Shown: piece after piece, positions 14,311-20,456 of the stretch
Numbering within the stretch: the stretch's first letter is position 1
Layout of the letters: every line of letters starts with the position of its first letter
DNA from: Acetobacteraceae bacterium
Lineage (GTDB): Bacteria > Pseudomonadota > Alphaproteobacteria > Acetobacterales > Acetobacteraceae
NCBI GenBank assembly: GCA_947476855.1
Contig: CANJSR010000024.1
Span: forward strand, 1-20,456
Direction: 5' to 3'
Length of the DNA stretch: 20,456 nucleotides
The notes under the pieces: model-generated
The model's database searches: none
The model's input: only the letters and a program-made list of their open reading frames with translations
Told to the model about the DNA's origin: nothing
Position numbers and translations under genes: made by a program

Positions 14311-15999
14311 ATGGCCGATTCCGAACAAAGCAAGACAGCCTCTCGTGCCTGGATGCGCGCTGAACTCCGCAACGGCTCCCGCGGCGCCCGCCTGGCGCTT
14401 GGGTGCGGCGTGGCCGGAGTCATCCTGGCCGTTGCCCAGGCGTTCTGCTCCGCCAGCGTCCTGACCGAGGCTCTCTCGGCCACCGCCCGCATCGCCGTCT
14501 GGCCCTTGCTGGCCTTCGCCGCCCTCGTGCTCGCCCGGGCCGGCCTTGGCTACGCGGCCGAGGTCGCGGCGGCCGAGGCCGGGGCAGGCGCGCGCCGGCG
14601 CCTGCGGACCGATACGCTGAACCGCCTGCTGCACGCGGGACCCGCCATGCTGCGGGCGCGGCACTCGGGTGACCTCGCCACCATCGTCGTGGACCGGATC
14701 GAGGCGCTGGACGGGCTCTATTCCCGCTGGGTGACCGCGGCCGTGCTCGCCGTCGCTGGCCCGCTGATCGTGCTGGTCGCGGTGCTGTTCGTTGATCCCA
14801 TGGCCGCGCTGGTCCTGGCCGGCTGCGGGCTGCTGGTGCCTGTCGGCATGGCGGCCGCGGGCCTGGGTGCGGCCACCGCCGCGCGGGGGCAGTTCATCGC
14901 CATGGCGCGGTTGCAGGCCCGGTTCCTCGACCGGATCCGGGGCATCGCCACGATCGTCTCCCTCGGACGCGCCGATGACGAGGCGGAAGCCCTCTCGAAG
15001 GCCGCGCGGGAGCTGGGCGCGCGTACCATGCGGGTGCTGCGGGTGGCTTTCCTGTCCTCGGCCGCGCTCGACCTCGCGATGGTCATCGCCCTCGTGGCGC
15101 TGGCGGTCCGCTACGGCCAGGCGCTGATCGGCGGCACGCTGGCCAATCCCGGCCAGGCGCTGTTCGTGATGCTGCTGATCGCGGAGTTCTTCGCCCCCCT
15201 GCGCGCCTTCGCCGCCGCCTACCAGGACCGCCTGCACGCCACCGGCGCGGCCGAGGCGCTGCTCGACATTCCGCCGATGCCGGAACCGGCCCCGCCGAGG
15301 ACCATCCGCACCGTCGAGGCGCAGGGGGTCACCATCGCCTTCGACAAGGTGCGCCTGACCTGGGATGCCTCCCGCGGGCCGGCCCTCGATGGCCTGTCCT
15401 TCCGCGTGCCGGCGGGGGAGACCCTGATCCTCGCCGGCCCCTCGGGTGCCGGGAAATCCACCGTCATCGAGATCCTGCTGGGCTTCGTTCGCCCCGACGG
15501 CGGCCGGGTCACCATCAACGGCGCCGACATCACCGACTTGGTGCCGGCGGCCCTGTCGCGCCTGACCGCCTGGATCGGCCAGCGCCCCGTCCTGTTCGCC
15601 GGCACGATCCGGGAAAACATCCGCTTCGCCCGCCCCGAGGCCACCGATGAGGAAGTCACCGAGGCCGCCCGCGCCGCCCGCGTCGACCGCTTCACCGCCG
15701 ACCTGCCCGCGGGCCTGGACACAAGGATCGGGGAGGGGGGCTATGGCCTCTCGGGCGGGCAGGCGCAGCGCGTCGCCATCGCCCGCGCCTTCCTCAAGAA
15801 CGCGCCCGTGTTGCTGCTGGACGAGCCCACCGCCCATCTCGACCCAGCGACCGAAAGCGAGGTGTTGGACAGTCTCCGCCGCCTCGCGCTGGGCCGCACG
15901 GTGATCCTGGCGAGCCACGCCGCCGCCGCCCATGCCTTCAGCGGCAGGCGGCTGGACATCAAGGCCGGACAGGCCGAACCGGCGCGGGGGGCGGCCTGA
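14311..15999 (+). CDS. cydD: Thiol reductant ABC exporter, CydD subunit
   Basis: This 562-residue fused membrane/ATPase half-transporter has hydrophobic segments at about residues 27-50, 60-80, 140-185, 240-270 and 280-300, and a nucleotide-binding domain from about 335. In that domain Walker A is GPSGAGKST (376-384), the signature LSGGQ (490-494), Walker B VLLLDEP (500-506), and the switch His is H536. CydDC exports or moves glutathione/cysteine or haem-linked thiols at the inner membrane and is needed for cytochrome bd assembly. Pairing with a CydC-type gene through a TGATG overlap supports the name. ATG 14311 has no clear ribosome site; Met15 (14353) is an alternative start with no better site. 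Confidence 0.9.
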   Translation: MADSEQSKTASRAWMRAELRNGSRGARLALGCGVAGVILAVAQAFCSASVLTEALSATARIAVWPLLAFAALVLARAGLGYAAEVAAAEAGAGARRRLRTDTLNRLLHAGPAMLRARHSGDLATIVVDRIEALDGLYSRWVTAAVLAVAGPLIVLVAVLFVDPMAALVLAGCGLLVPVGMAAAGLGAATAARGQFIAMARLQARFLDRIRGIATIVSLGRADDEAEALSKAARELGARTMRVLRVAFLSSAALDLAMVIALVALAVRYGQALIGGTLANPGQALFVMLLIAEFFAPLRAFAAAYQDRLHATGAAEALLDIPPMPEPAPPRTIRTVEAQGVTIAFDKVRLTWDASRGPALDGLSFRVPAGETLILAGPSGAGKSTVIEILLGFVRPDGGRVTINGADITDLVPAALSRLTAWIGQRPVLFAGTIRENIRFARPEATDEEVTEAARAARVDRFTADLPAGLDTRIGEGGYGLSGGQAQRVAIARAFLKNAPVLLLDEPTAHLDPATESEVLDSLRRLALGRTVILASHAAAAHAFSGRRLDIKAGQAEPARGAA

Positions 16000-17630
16000 T
16001 GCGCGCCGACCTGCTGCGTATTCTCAGCCTTTGGCGCGGACGGTTGCCATGGCTGGTCCTGGGCGCCGCGCTGGCGATGCTCGGCCTCGCCGCCGCCGTC
16101 GGCCTGATGGCGCTGTCTGGTGCCATGATCGCCGCCGCCGTCGCTACCGGCACCCTGGTCGCGCCCGTGCTGCTGCGCGGCCTGGGCGGGGCGCGGATCG
16201 TGCTGCGTTACGCCGAACGCCTGGTCACCCATGCCGCCACCTTCCGCGCGCTGGCGGACCTGCGGGTCTGGTTCTTCCGCCGCGTCGCCGCGACCGGAGC
16301 GGGCGGCCTCGGGTTCAGCCAGGCCGGCGACCTGCTGTCCCGCCTGGTGGGTGATATCGAGGCACTGGACGGGCTTTACCTCCGCCTGATCGTGCCTCTG
16401 GCGGGCGCGGCGCTGCTGTTTCCGCTGCTGGTCATCGTCATCGCCCCGCCCGCGCCGATCCTGGCCCTGGTGATTGGCGTGCTGTTCGCCCTCGGCGCCT
16501 TCGCGCTGCCCGCCCTCGCCGCCCGATCGGCCCGCGACGCCGGGGAACGCCTCTCCACTACCGCCGGCGCGCTGCGGGTGGTCGTGCTGGATGCCCTGAC
16601 CGGCCTGCGGGAGGTCCGCGCCTTCGGGGCCGAGGGCCGCATGCTCGCCGCCATGCAGGCGCGGGAGGCCAGTCTCCTGTCCGCCCAGCACGCTTTGGCG
16701 CGCCGTGTCGCCCTCGCTGGAGCCGGTTCCTTCCTGTGCGGTCAGGCGGCCATCCTCGCGATCCTGATCGCCGCCGGAACCAACCCCGCCGCCGCGGTCG
16801 CCGCCGCCTTCCTGGTGATCGCCGCCTTCGAGGCCGTGGGCGGCCTGCCCCGTGCCGGGGCCTATGCCGGCCACGCCGCCGCCGCCGCCCATCGCGTGCT
16901 GGAAGCCGCCGACGCGCCCATCCCGGTGCCCGACCCCGCCCAGCCCGCCGCCGCGCCCACAGGCCACGCCCTGCGGTTCGAGGGCGTGCGCTTTCGCTGG
17001 GCCGAGGACCGGCCCCTCGTCTTCGATGGCCTCTCCCTCGACCTTCACCCCGGATCCCGCATCGCCCTTCTGGGCCCGTCCGGTGCGGGAAAATCCACCC
17101 TCTCGGCCCTGGCCCTGAAAGTCGCCGCCCCGTCCGAGGGCCGCGTCCTGCTGGGCGGCGTCGATATCGCTACCCTGCCAGCCGCCACCGTCCGCGCGCG
17201 CATCGCCTGGCTCAGCCAGTCCACGCACCTATTCGACGACACGATCCGCGCCAACCTGCTGCTCGCCCGCCCGGACGCCACGGAACCGGACCTCTGGACC
17301 GCACTCGACGCCGCCCGCATCGGCGATGTCGTCCGCGCCCTGCCCGATGGCCTGAACACATGGGTGGGCGAAGGTGGTGCCCGCTTCTCAGGCGGCCAGG
17401 GACGCCGCCTGGCCCTGGCCCGCGCGCTGCTCTCCCAAGCCCCGATCCTGATCCTGGATGAACCCTGCGCCGGCCTGGACGCCGATACCGAACGCGCCTT
17501 CCTGACCACGCTGAACACCGTGGCCGAAGGCCGCACGGTCATCCTGATCGCACACCGCCTGGTCGGCGTCGAACGCCTGGACCGCATCTACCGCTTGTCC
17601 GGGGGCAAGGCCGTGGCCGCGGCGGCTTAG
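15999..17630 (+). CDS. cydC: Thiol reductant ABC exporter, CydC subunit
   Basis: This 543-residue half-transporter has membrane helices in about residues 17-60 and 125-175 and further hydrophobic segments at 240-290, then an ATPase domain from about 325. Walker A is GPSGAGKST (359-367), the signature FSGGQ (463-467), Walker B ILILDEP (483-489), and the switch His H519. The N-terminal GLMALSGAMIAAA and the RYAERLVTHAATFRALADLR block (70-89) are characteristic of CydC. The start codon overlaps the cydD stop by one base, so the two halves are probably translated together. No cydA or cydB is present in the window. The gene ends at the outer edge of the 247-bp palindrome. Confidence 0.92.
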   Translation: MRADLLRILSLWRGRLPWLVLGAALAMLGLAAAVGLMALSGAMIAAAVATGTLVAPVLLRGLGGARIVLRYAERLVTHAATFRALADLRVWFFRRVAATGAGGLGFSQAGDLLSRLVGDIEALDGLYLRLIVPLAGAALLFPLLVIVIAPPAPILALVIGVLFALGAFALPALAARSARDAGERLSTTAGALRVVVLDALTGLREVRAFGAEGRMLAAMQAREASLLSAQHALARRVALAGAGSFLCGQAAILAILIAAGTNPAAAVAAAFLVIAAFEAVGGLPRAGAYAGHAAAAAHRVLEAADAPIPVPDPAQPAAAPTGHALRFEGVRFRWAEDRPLVFDGLSLDLHPGSRIALLGPSGAGKSTLSALALKVAAPSEGRVLLGGVDIATLPAATVRARIAWLSQSTHLFDDTIRANLLLARPDATEPDLWTALDAARIGDVVRALPDGLNTWVGEGGARFSGGQGRRLALARALLSQAPILILDEPCAGLDADTERAFLTTLNTVAEGRTVILIAHRLVGVERLDRIYRLSGGKAVAAAA

Positions 17631-17876
17631 GAAGGGTTGGGGCGCTGCCCCAAGCCCCGCGAGGGGCTTTGCCCCCTCGACCCCCACCAAGGGCACAGCC
17701 CTTGGAACCATTCAGTTTTGGGGGGATTGCAGGAGGGGCCAACCCGGACCTTGATGGGTCACGGTTGGCCCCTCCTGCAATCCCCCCAACGGAGCGGTTT
17801 CCAAAGGCCTGAGGCCTTTGGTGGGGTCCAGGGGCAAAGCCCCTGGTGGGGTCTGGGGCAACGCACCAGCCCTTCC
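17630..17876. repeat. 247-bp imperfect palindrome filling a convergent intergenic gap
   Basis: The left half (from 17630) and the reverse complement of the right half (ending 17876) match almost end to end. Both begin GGAAGGG, both carry GGGGCTTTGCCCC and a CCCACC block, and the inner 27 bases (17718-17744 and 17763-17789) are perfectly complementary around an 18-base centre that itself contains GACC/GGTC. Sub-hairpins lie within each arm, such as AAGCCCC with GGGGCTT around GCGA. The element runs exactly from the cydC stop to the base before the threonine aldolase stop. It could end transcription in both directions. It resembles GC-rich intergenic repeats of alphaproteobacteria, an impression I cannot verify here. 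Confidence 0.85.
17718..17789. terminator. Perfect 27-bp inner stem, likely bidirectional terminator
   Basis: The arms at 17718-17744 and 17763-17789 are perfectly complementary. The left arm is preceded by TTTT (17716-17719, partly inside the arm), so RNA read leftward ends the stem near a short A/U-rich run. Rightward, the arm ends in CCAA with no T-run. Termination of both cydC and the threonine aldolase transcript here is inferred from stem length and convergent gene order. Confidence 0.55.
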
Positions 17877-18983
17877 TCACCCCCGCAGCACGTCCCCGAA
17901 CCCGGCCAGCGCCGTGTCGATGTCCGAGCGGCTGACGTCCAGGTGGGTGCAGGCGCGGACGCGGTAGGGGCCGACGGTCGAGACCATGATGCCCAGTTGG
18001 CGCGCCTTGTCGGCGAAGGCGTCTGCGGTCAGGCCGGTGCCTTTCGTGTCGAAGAACACCAGGTTGGTTTCGGGTTGCTCGACGATCAGGCCGGGCAGTT
18101 GCGACAGGCCGCGGGCGAGGGCGGCGGCGTTCGTGTGGTCCTCGGCCAGGCGGTCGATGTTGTGGTCGAGCGCATAGAGGCACGCGGCGGCGTTCATGCC
18201 GGCTTGGCGCAGCGACCCGCCGAGGCGCTGTTTCCACCGCCAGGCCTGGTCGATGAAGGCGGCGCTGCCGCACAGCACGGCGCCGAGCGGCGCGCCGAGG
18301 CCCTTGGTGAAATCGAGCCAGACGGAGTCGCAGCCCGCCACCATCTCATGCGCCGGCACGCCGGAGGCGACGACGGCGTTCATCAGGCGCGCGCCATCCA
18401 TGTGGGTGGCCATGCCCAGCTCGTGCGCGGTGTCGAGGACGCTGTTCAGCTTGGTCAGCGGCCAGACGGTGCCGCCGCCGGAATTGGCGGTCTGCTCGAC
18501 TTCCAGCAGCGTCTGCGGCGGGCTGTTGCGGCGGCGCTCGCGCATGGCGGCGCGGACGGTGTCGGCGTCGAACTGGCCGCGTTCGCCGCGCAGGCCCAGG
18601 ATGACGGCGCCGGCGAGGGAGCCGGGGCCGCCGCCTTCGTTGGCGACGATGTGGCTGCTTTCATGGGCGAGGATTTCATCGCCGCGGCGGCAATGCACGA
18701 CGATGGCGATCTGGTTGCACATGGTGCCGGAGGGCAGGAACATCGCCGCCTCCTTCCCCAGCAGCGCCGCCATGCGGTCGTTCAGGGCATGGATGGTGGG
18801 GTCGTCGCCATGCTGCTCATCGCCGAGTTCGGCGCGCAGCATCGCCTCCTTCATCGCCATGGATGGCTTGGTCTGCGTGTCGGAATAGAGGTTCACGCGC
18901 ACCGGGGGCAGCGCGGGATCGGGGCGATGCGGCGCGTAGATCAACGGGGACGAGGCCGGCGCGTAAACCGGGGCATGGACCAT
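17877..18983 (-). CDS. Low-specificity L-threonine aldolase family, PLP enzyme
   Basis: This 368-residue fold-type I PLP enzyme cleaves threonine or related beta-hydroxy amino acids to glycine and an aldehyde. The cofactor Lys is K227 in VWLDFTKGLGAPLG, and the Asp that contacts the PLP ring is D196 in HMDGARL. Other family landmarks are the N-terminal SDTQTKPS (34-41), YGDD-like HGDDPT (58-63), PSGTMCNQ (84-91) and HESSHI (107-112). The first 28 residues, before the conserved core, are a Pro-rich extension. The ATG at 18983 has AGGA nine bases upstream. It is convergent with cydC and separated from the Coq10-like gene by 121 bp on the same strand. The exact stereochemical preference is not readable. 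Confidence 0.9.
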   Translation of the reverse strand: MVHAPVYAPASSPLIYAPHRPDPALPPVRVNLYSDTQTKPSMAMKEAMLRAELGDEQHGDDPTIHALNDRMAALLGKEAAMFLPSGTMCNQIAIVVHCRRGDEILAHESSHIVANEGGGPGSLAGAVILGLRGERGQFDADTVRAAMRERRRNSPPQTLLEVEQTANSGGGTVWPLTKLNSVLDTAHELGMATHMDGARLMNAVVASGVPAHEMVAGCDSVWLDFTKGLGAPLGAVLCGSAAFIDQAWRWKQRLGGSLRQAGMNAAACLYALDHNIDRLAEDHTNAAALARGLSQLPGLIVEQPETNLVFFDTKGTGLTADAFADKARQLGIMVSTVGPYRVRACTHLDVSRSDIDTALAGFGDVLRG

Positions 18984-19084
18984 GACGGTTATCCTGTGGA
19001 GGCGTGGCGCACAGGAAAGCAGGACGCGGCCGCCGTGTCAGCCCTGCGATTCAGGGGGGAGCGCCCGCCCCGATGGACAGCCCC

Positions 19085-19112
19085 GGGGCCTCAACCTTGG
19101 GGCCTCAACCTT
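19085..19112. repeat. 14-bp tandem duplication across a stop codon
   Basis: GGGGCCTCAACCTT occurs twice in direct succession (19085-19098 and 19099-19112). On the minus strand the second unit contains the TGA of the Coq10-like gene, and the first lies just behind it. This is a simple slippage-type duplication; the protein end is unchanged because the first stop met is retained. Confidence 0.9.
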
Positions 19113-19545
19113 TCTGGGGGCCGTAGACCTGATGGGCGCGCTTGTGGAAGGCGCCGACCATGCGGCGGACCGCCTCGTGGAACACCACGCCGATCGCGGC
19201 CTCCAGGATGCGGCTGCGGAAGGTGAAGTCGACGTTGAAATCGACCTCGGTGCCGTCCGGATGCGGGTTGAAGCGCCAGTGGTTGTGCAGATGCTTGAAA
19301 GGGCCGTTCTCATAGCGGACCAGGATGTGCCCGGGCCGATCGAGCTGCACGCGGCTGGTGAACGTCTCCCGGAACGGGCCGAAGCCGATGGTCAGGTCGG
19401 CCACCATCTCGGTGTCCGTGCGGGAGCGCACCCGCGCGCCGACGCACCACGGCAGGAAGCGCGGGTATTGCGCGACATCGGCCACCAGGTCGAACAACTG
19501 GTCGGGCCGGTACGGAACGATCTGGGTCTCGGAGTGGGTGGGCAT
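19105..19545 (-). CDS. Coq10/RatA-like START-domain protein (SRPBCC family)
   Basis: This 146-residue single-domain protein has the SRPBCC hydrophobic-cavity fold. Signatures are the N-terminal VPYRPDQLFDLVADVAQYP, the YPRFLPWC motif (27-34), GPFRETFTSRV (56-66), and a long C-terminal helix ending in FHEAVRRMVGAFHKRA. Coq10 relatives bind ubiquinone and support respiration; the E. coli relative RatA is described as a ribosome-associated toxin. For an alphaproteobacterium the ubiquinone-binding role is the more likely, though the sequence does not decide. Its ATG overlaps the lipA TGA (TGATG), so the two are coupled; this lipA pairing is common in alphaproteobacteria. Confidence 0.9.
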   Translation of the reverse strand: MPTHSETQIVPYRPDQLFDLVADVAQYPRFLPWCVGARVRSRTDTEMVADLTIGFGPFRETFTSRVQLDRPGHILVRYENGPFKHLHNHWRFNPHPDGTEVDFNVDFTFRSRILEAAIGVVFHEAVRRMVGAFHKRAHQVYGPQKG

Positions 19546-20456
19546 CAGGAGGCTTCGGCGATCCCCATGGATGCACCCGGCACCCGGGCCTCCCGCGCCG
19601 TCCGCAGCGCCGCGAAATCCGAATCGGCGTGGTAGGAGCTGCGGGTCAGCGGTGTGGCCGAGACGAGCAGGAACCCCTTGGCGCGCGCCATGGCGGCGAG
19701 CTCCTCGAACTCCTCGGGCGGCACGAAGCGGTCGACCGCGGCATGCTTGGCGGTCGGTTGCAGATACTGGCCGATGGTCAGGAAATCGACGTTGGCGATC
19801 CGCAGATCGTCCATGACCTGTCCGATCTCGGCCTTGGTTTCGCCGAGCCCCACCATCAGGCCGGACTTGGTGAACAGACGGGGAGAGCGCCGCTTCACCT
19901 CATCCAAAAGACGCAGGGACTGGTAATACCGCGCGCCCGGCCGGATCGTCGGATACAGCCGCGGCACGGTTTCCAGGTTGTGGTTGAACACGTCCGGCGG
20001 CGCCTCCGCCAGGACCTCGACGGCGCCGGGCTTGCGGAGGAAATCGGGCGTCAGAACCTCGATCGTCGTCGCGGGCGCCGCCGCCCGTACCGCTTGGATC
20101 ACGGCCACGAAATGCCCCGCCCCGCCATCGGCCAGGTCGTCCCGGTCCACCGATGTGATCACCACATGCCGCAGCCCCAAACGCGCCACGGCGCCCGCCA
20201 CGCGCGCCGGCTCGGTCGCATCGAGCGGTTCAGGCATTCCCGTGCTGACATTGCAGAAGCTGCAAGCGCGGGTACACGTGTCGCCCATGATCATCATGGT
20301 CGCGTGCCGCTGCGACCAGCATTCGCCGATGTTCGGGCAGGCGGCTTCCTCGCATACCGTCACCAGGCCGGCGTCGCGCATCAGTTTTCGAGTCTCGTGA
20401 TAGATCGGATGCGTGGGCGCCTTGACCCTGATCCAGGCGGGCTTGCGCTGGATGGG
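19545..20456 (-). CDS. lipA: Lipoyl synthase, N-terminus cut by window edge
   Basis: This radical SAM enzyme inserts two sulfur atoms into octanoyl groups on lipoyl domains. About 303 residues are visible. The frame is open to the last base and reads [20 protein letters not shown] before the internal Met at 20381, which is conserved LipA sequence, so that Met is not the start and only a short N-terminus is missing. The auxiliary cluster motif [12 protein letters not shown] (CX4CX5C) and the radical SAM motif CTRACSFC (CX3CX2C) are intact. The later VGLGE segment and the C-terminal RSSYHAD, whose Ser ligates the auxiliary cluster, are also present. It is translationally coupled to the Coq10-like gene. 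Confidence 0.96.
   Translation of the reverse strand, partial: PIQRKPAWIRVKAPTHPIYHETRKLMRDAGLVTVCEEAACPNIGECWSQRHATMMIMGDTCTRACSFCNVSTGMPEPLDATEPARVAGAVARLGLRHVVITSVDRDDLADGGAGHFVAVIQAVRAAAPATTIEVLTPDFLRKPGAVEVLAEAPPDVFNHNLETVPRLYPTIRPGARYYQSLRLLDEVKRRSPRLFTKSGLMVGLGETKAEIGQVMDDLRIANVDFLTIGQYLQPTAKHAAVDRFVPPEEFEELAAMARAKGFLLVSATPLTRSSYHADSDFAALRTAREARVPGASMGIAEAS

Noticed and set aside
14296..17228. Two long minus-strand frames (545 and 495 codons) opposite cydDC
   Set aside because: They overlap genuine ABC transporter genes, have low-complexity Gly/Gln/Asp/His composition, and match no domain.
17630..17876. CRISPR array or tRNA in the repeat-rich gap
   Set aside because: The repeats are inverted, not direct with regular spacers, and no cloverleaf can be drawn; the element is a palindrome.
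19085..19104. Rho-independent terminator after the Coq10-like gene
   Set aside because: The GGCCCCGGGGC palindrome has no loop and no U-run, so it is unlikely to be a terminator.

Overview
The window is GC-rich DNA, densely packed with genes and strongly biased to G/C at third codon positions. Gene content (hydantoinase subunits, cydDC, lipA translationally coupled to a Coq10/RatA-like gene, panC, a dCache-PAS histidine kinase) and long GC-rich intergenic palindromes suggest an alphaproteobacterium, plausibly Acetobacteraceae/Rhodospirillales. That placement is an inference from style and synteny; no rRNA or other marker is present. I see no tRNA, rRNA, insertion sequence, phage gene or CRISPR array.

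Layout. 1-1269: 3' part of a hydantoinase B gene (+). 1298-1942: LysE/RhtB exporter (-). 2091-5276: a tightly coupled three-gene operon of unknown function (-), read 5276 to 2091. 5427-7463: hydantoinase A gene (+), split from hyuB by these four minus-strand genes. 7460-11426: a two-component locus with an OmpR-type regulator (-) divergent from a receiver-only protein and a large membrane histidine kinase (+). 11479-12006: a small membrane protein and a small Cys-rich, probably zinc-binding protein (+). 12014-12850: panC (-), divergent from an SDR oxidoreductase at 12929-13675 (+). 13738-14184: two tandem copies of a structured element, each encoding a 26-residue hydrophobic peptide. 14311-17630: cydD-cydC (+). 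17630-17876: a 247-bp palindrome filling the gap between convergent stop codons. 17877-18983: threonine aldolase (-). 19105-20456: Coq10/RatA-like gene and lipA (-), with lipA cut by the window edge.

The most unusual part is 13738-14184. Each copy has, in order, a perfect 10-11-bp GC hairpin, a strong Shine-Dalgarno, a 26-codon ORF (hydrophobic N-terminal half, charged C-terminal half ending in a KVKI-x-IE motif), a conserved hairpin inside the ORF, and a 3' hairpin beginning at the stop codon and capped by a UNCG-type tetraloop. The copies have diverged, but changes in the 3' stem are compensatory and both reading frames stay open. This is what a selected RNA/peptide element would look like, for example an undescribed type I toxin-like or small membrane-peptide family. 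The function is not shown by the sequence.

The second candidate for something undescribed is the operon at 2091-5276: three proteins of 370, 428 and 261 residues that I cannot assign to a family, with start/stop overlap or near-overlap that suggests a complex. The other genes form recognisable modules: hydantoin/oxoproline hydrolysis, a sensory pathway, pantothenate synthesis, the thiol exporter needed for cytochrome bd assembly, and lipoate/ubiquinone metabolism.
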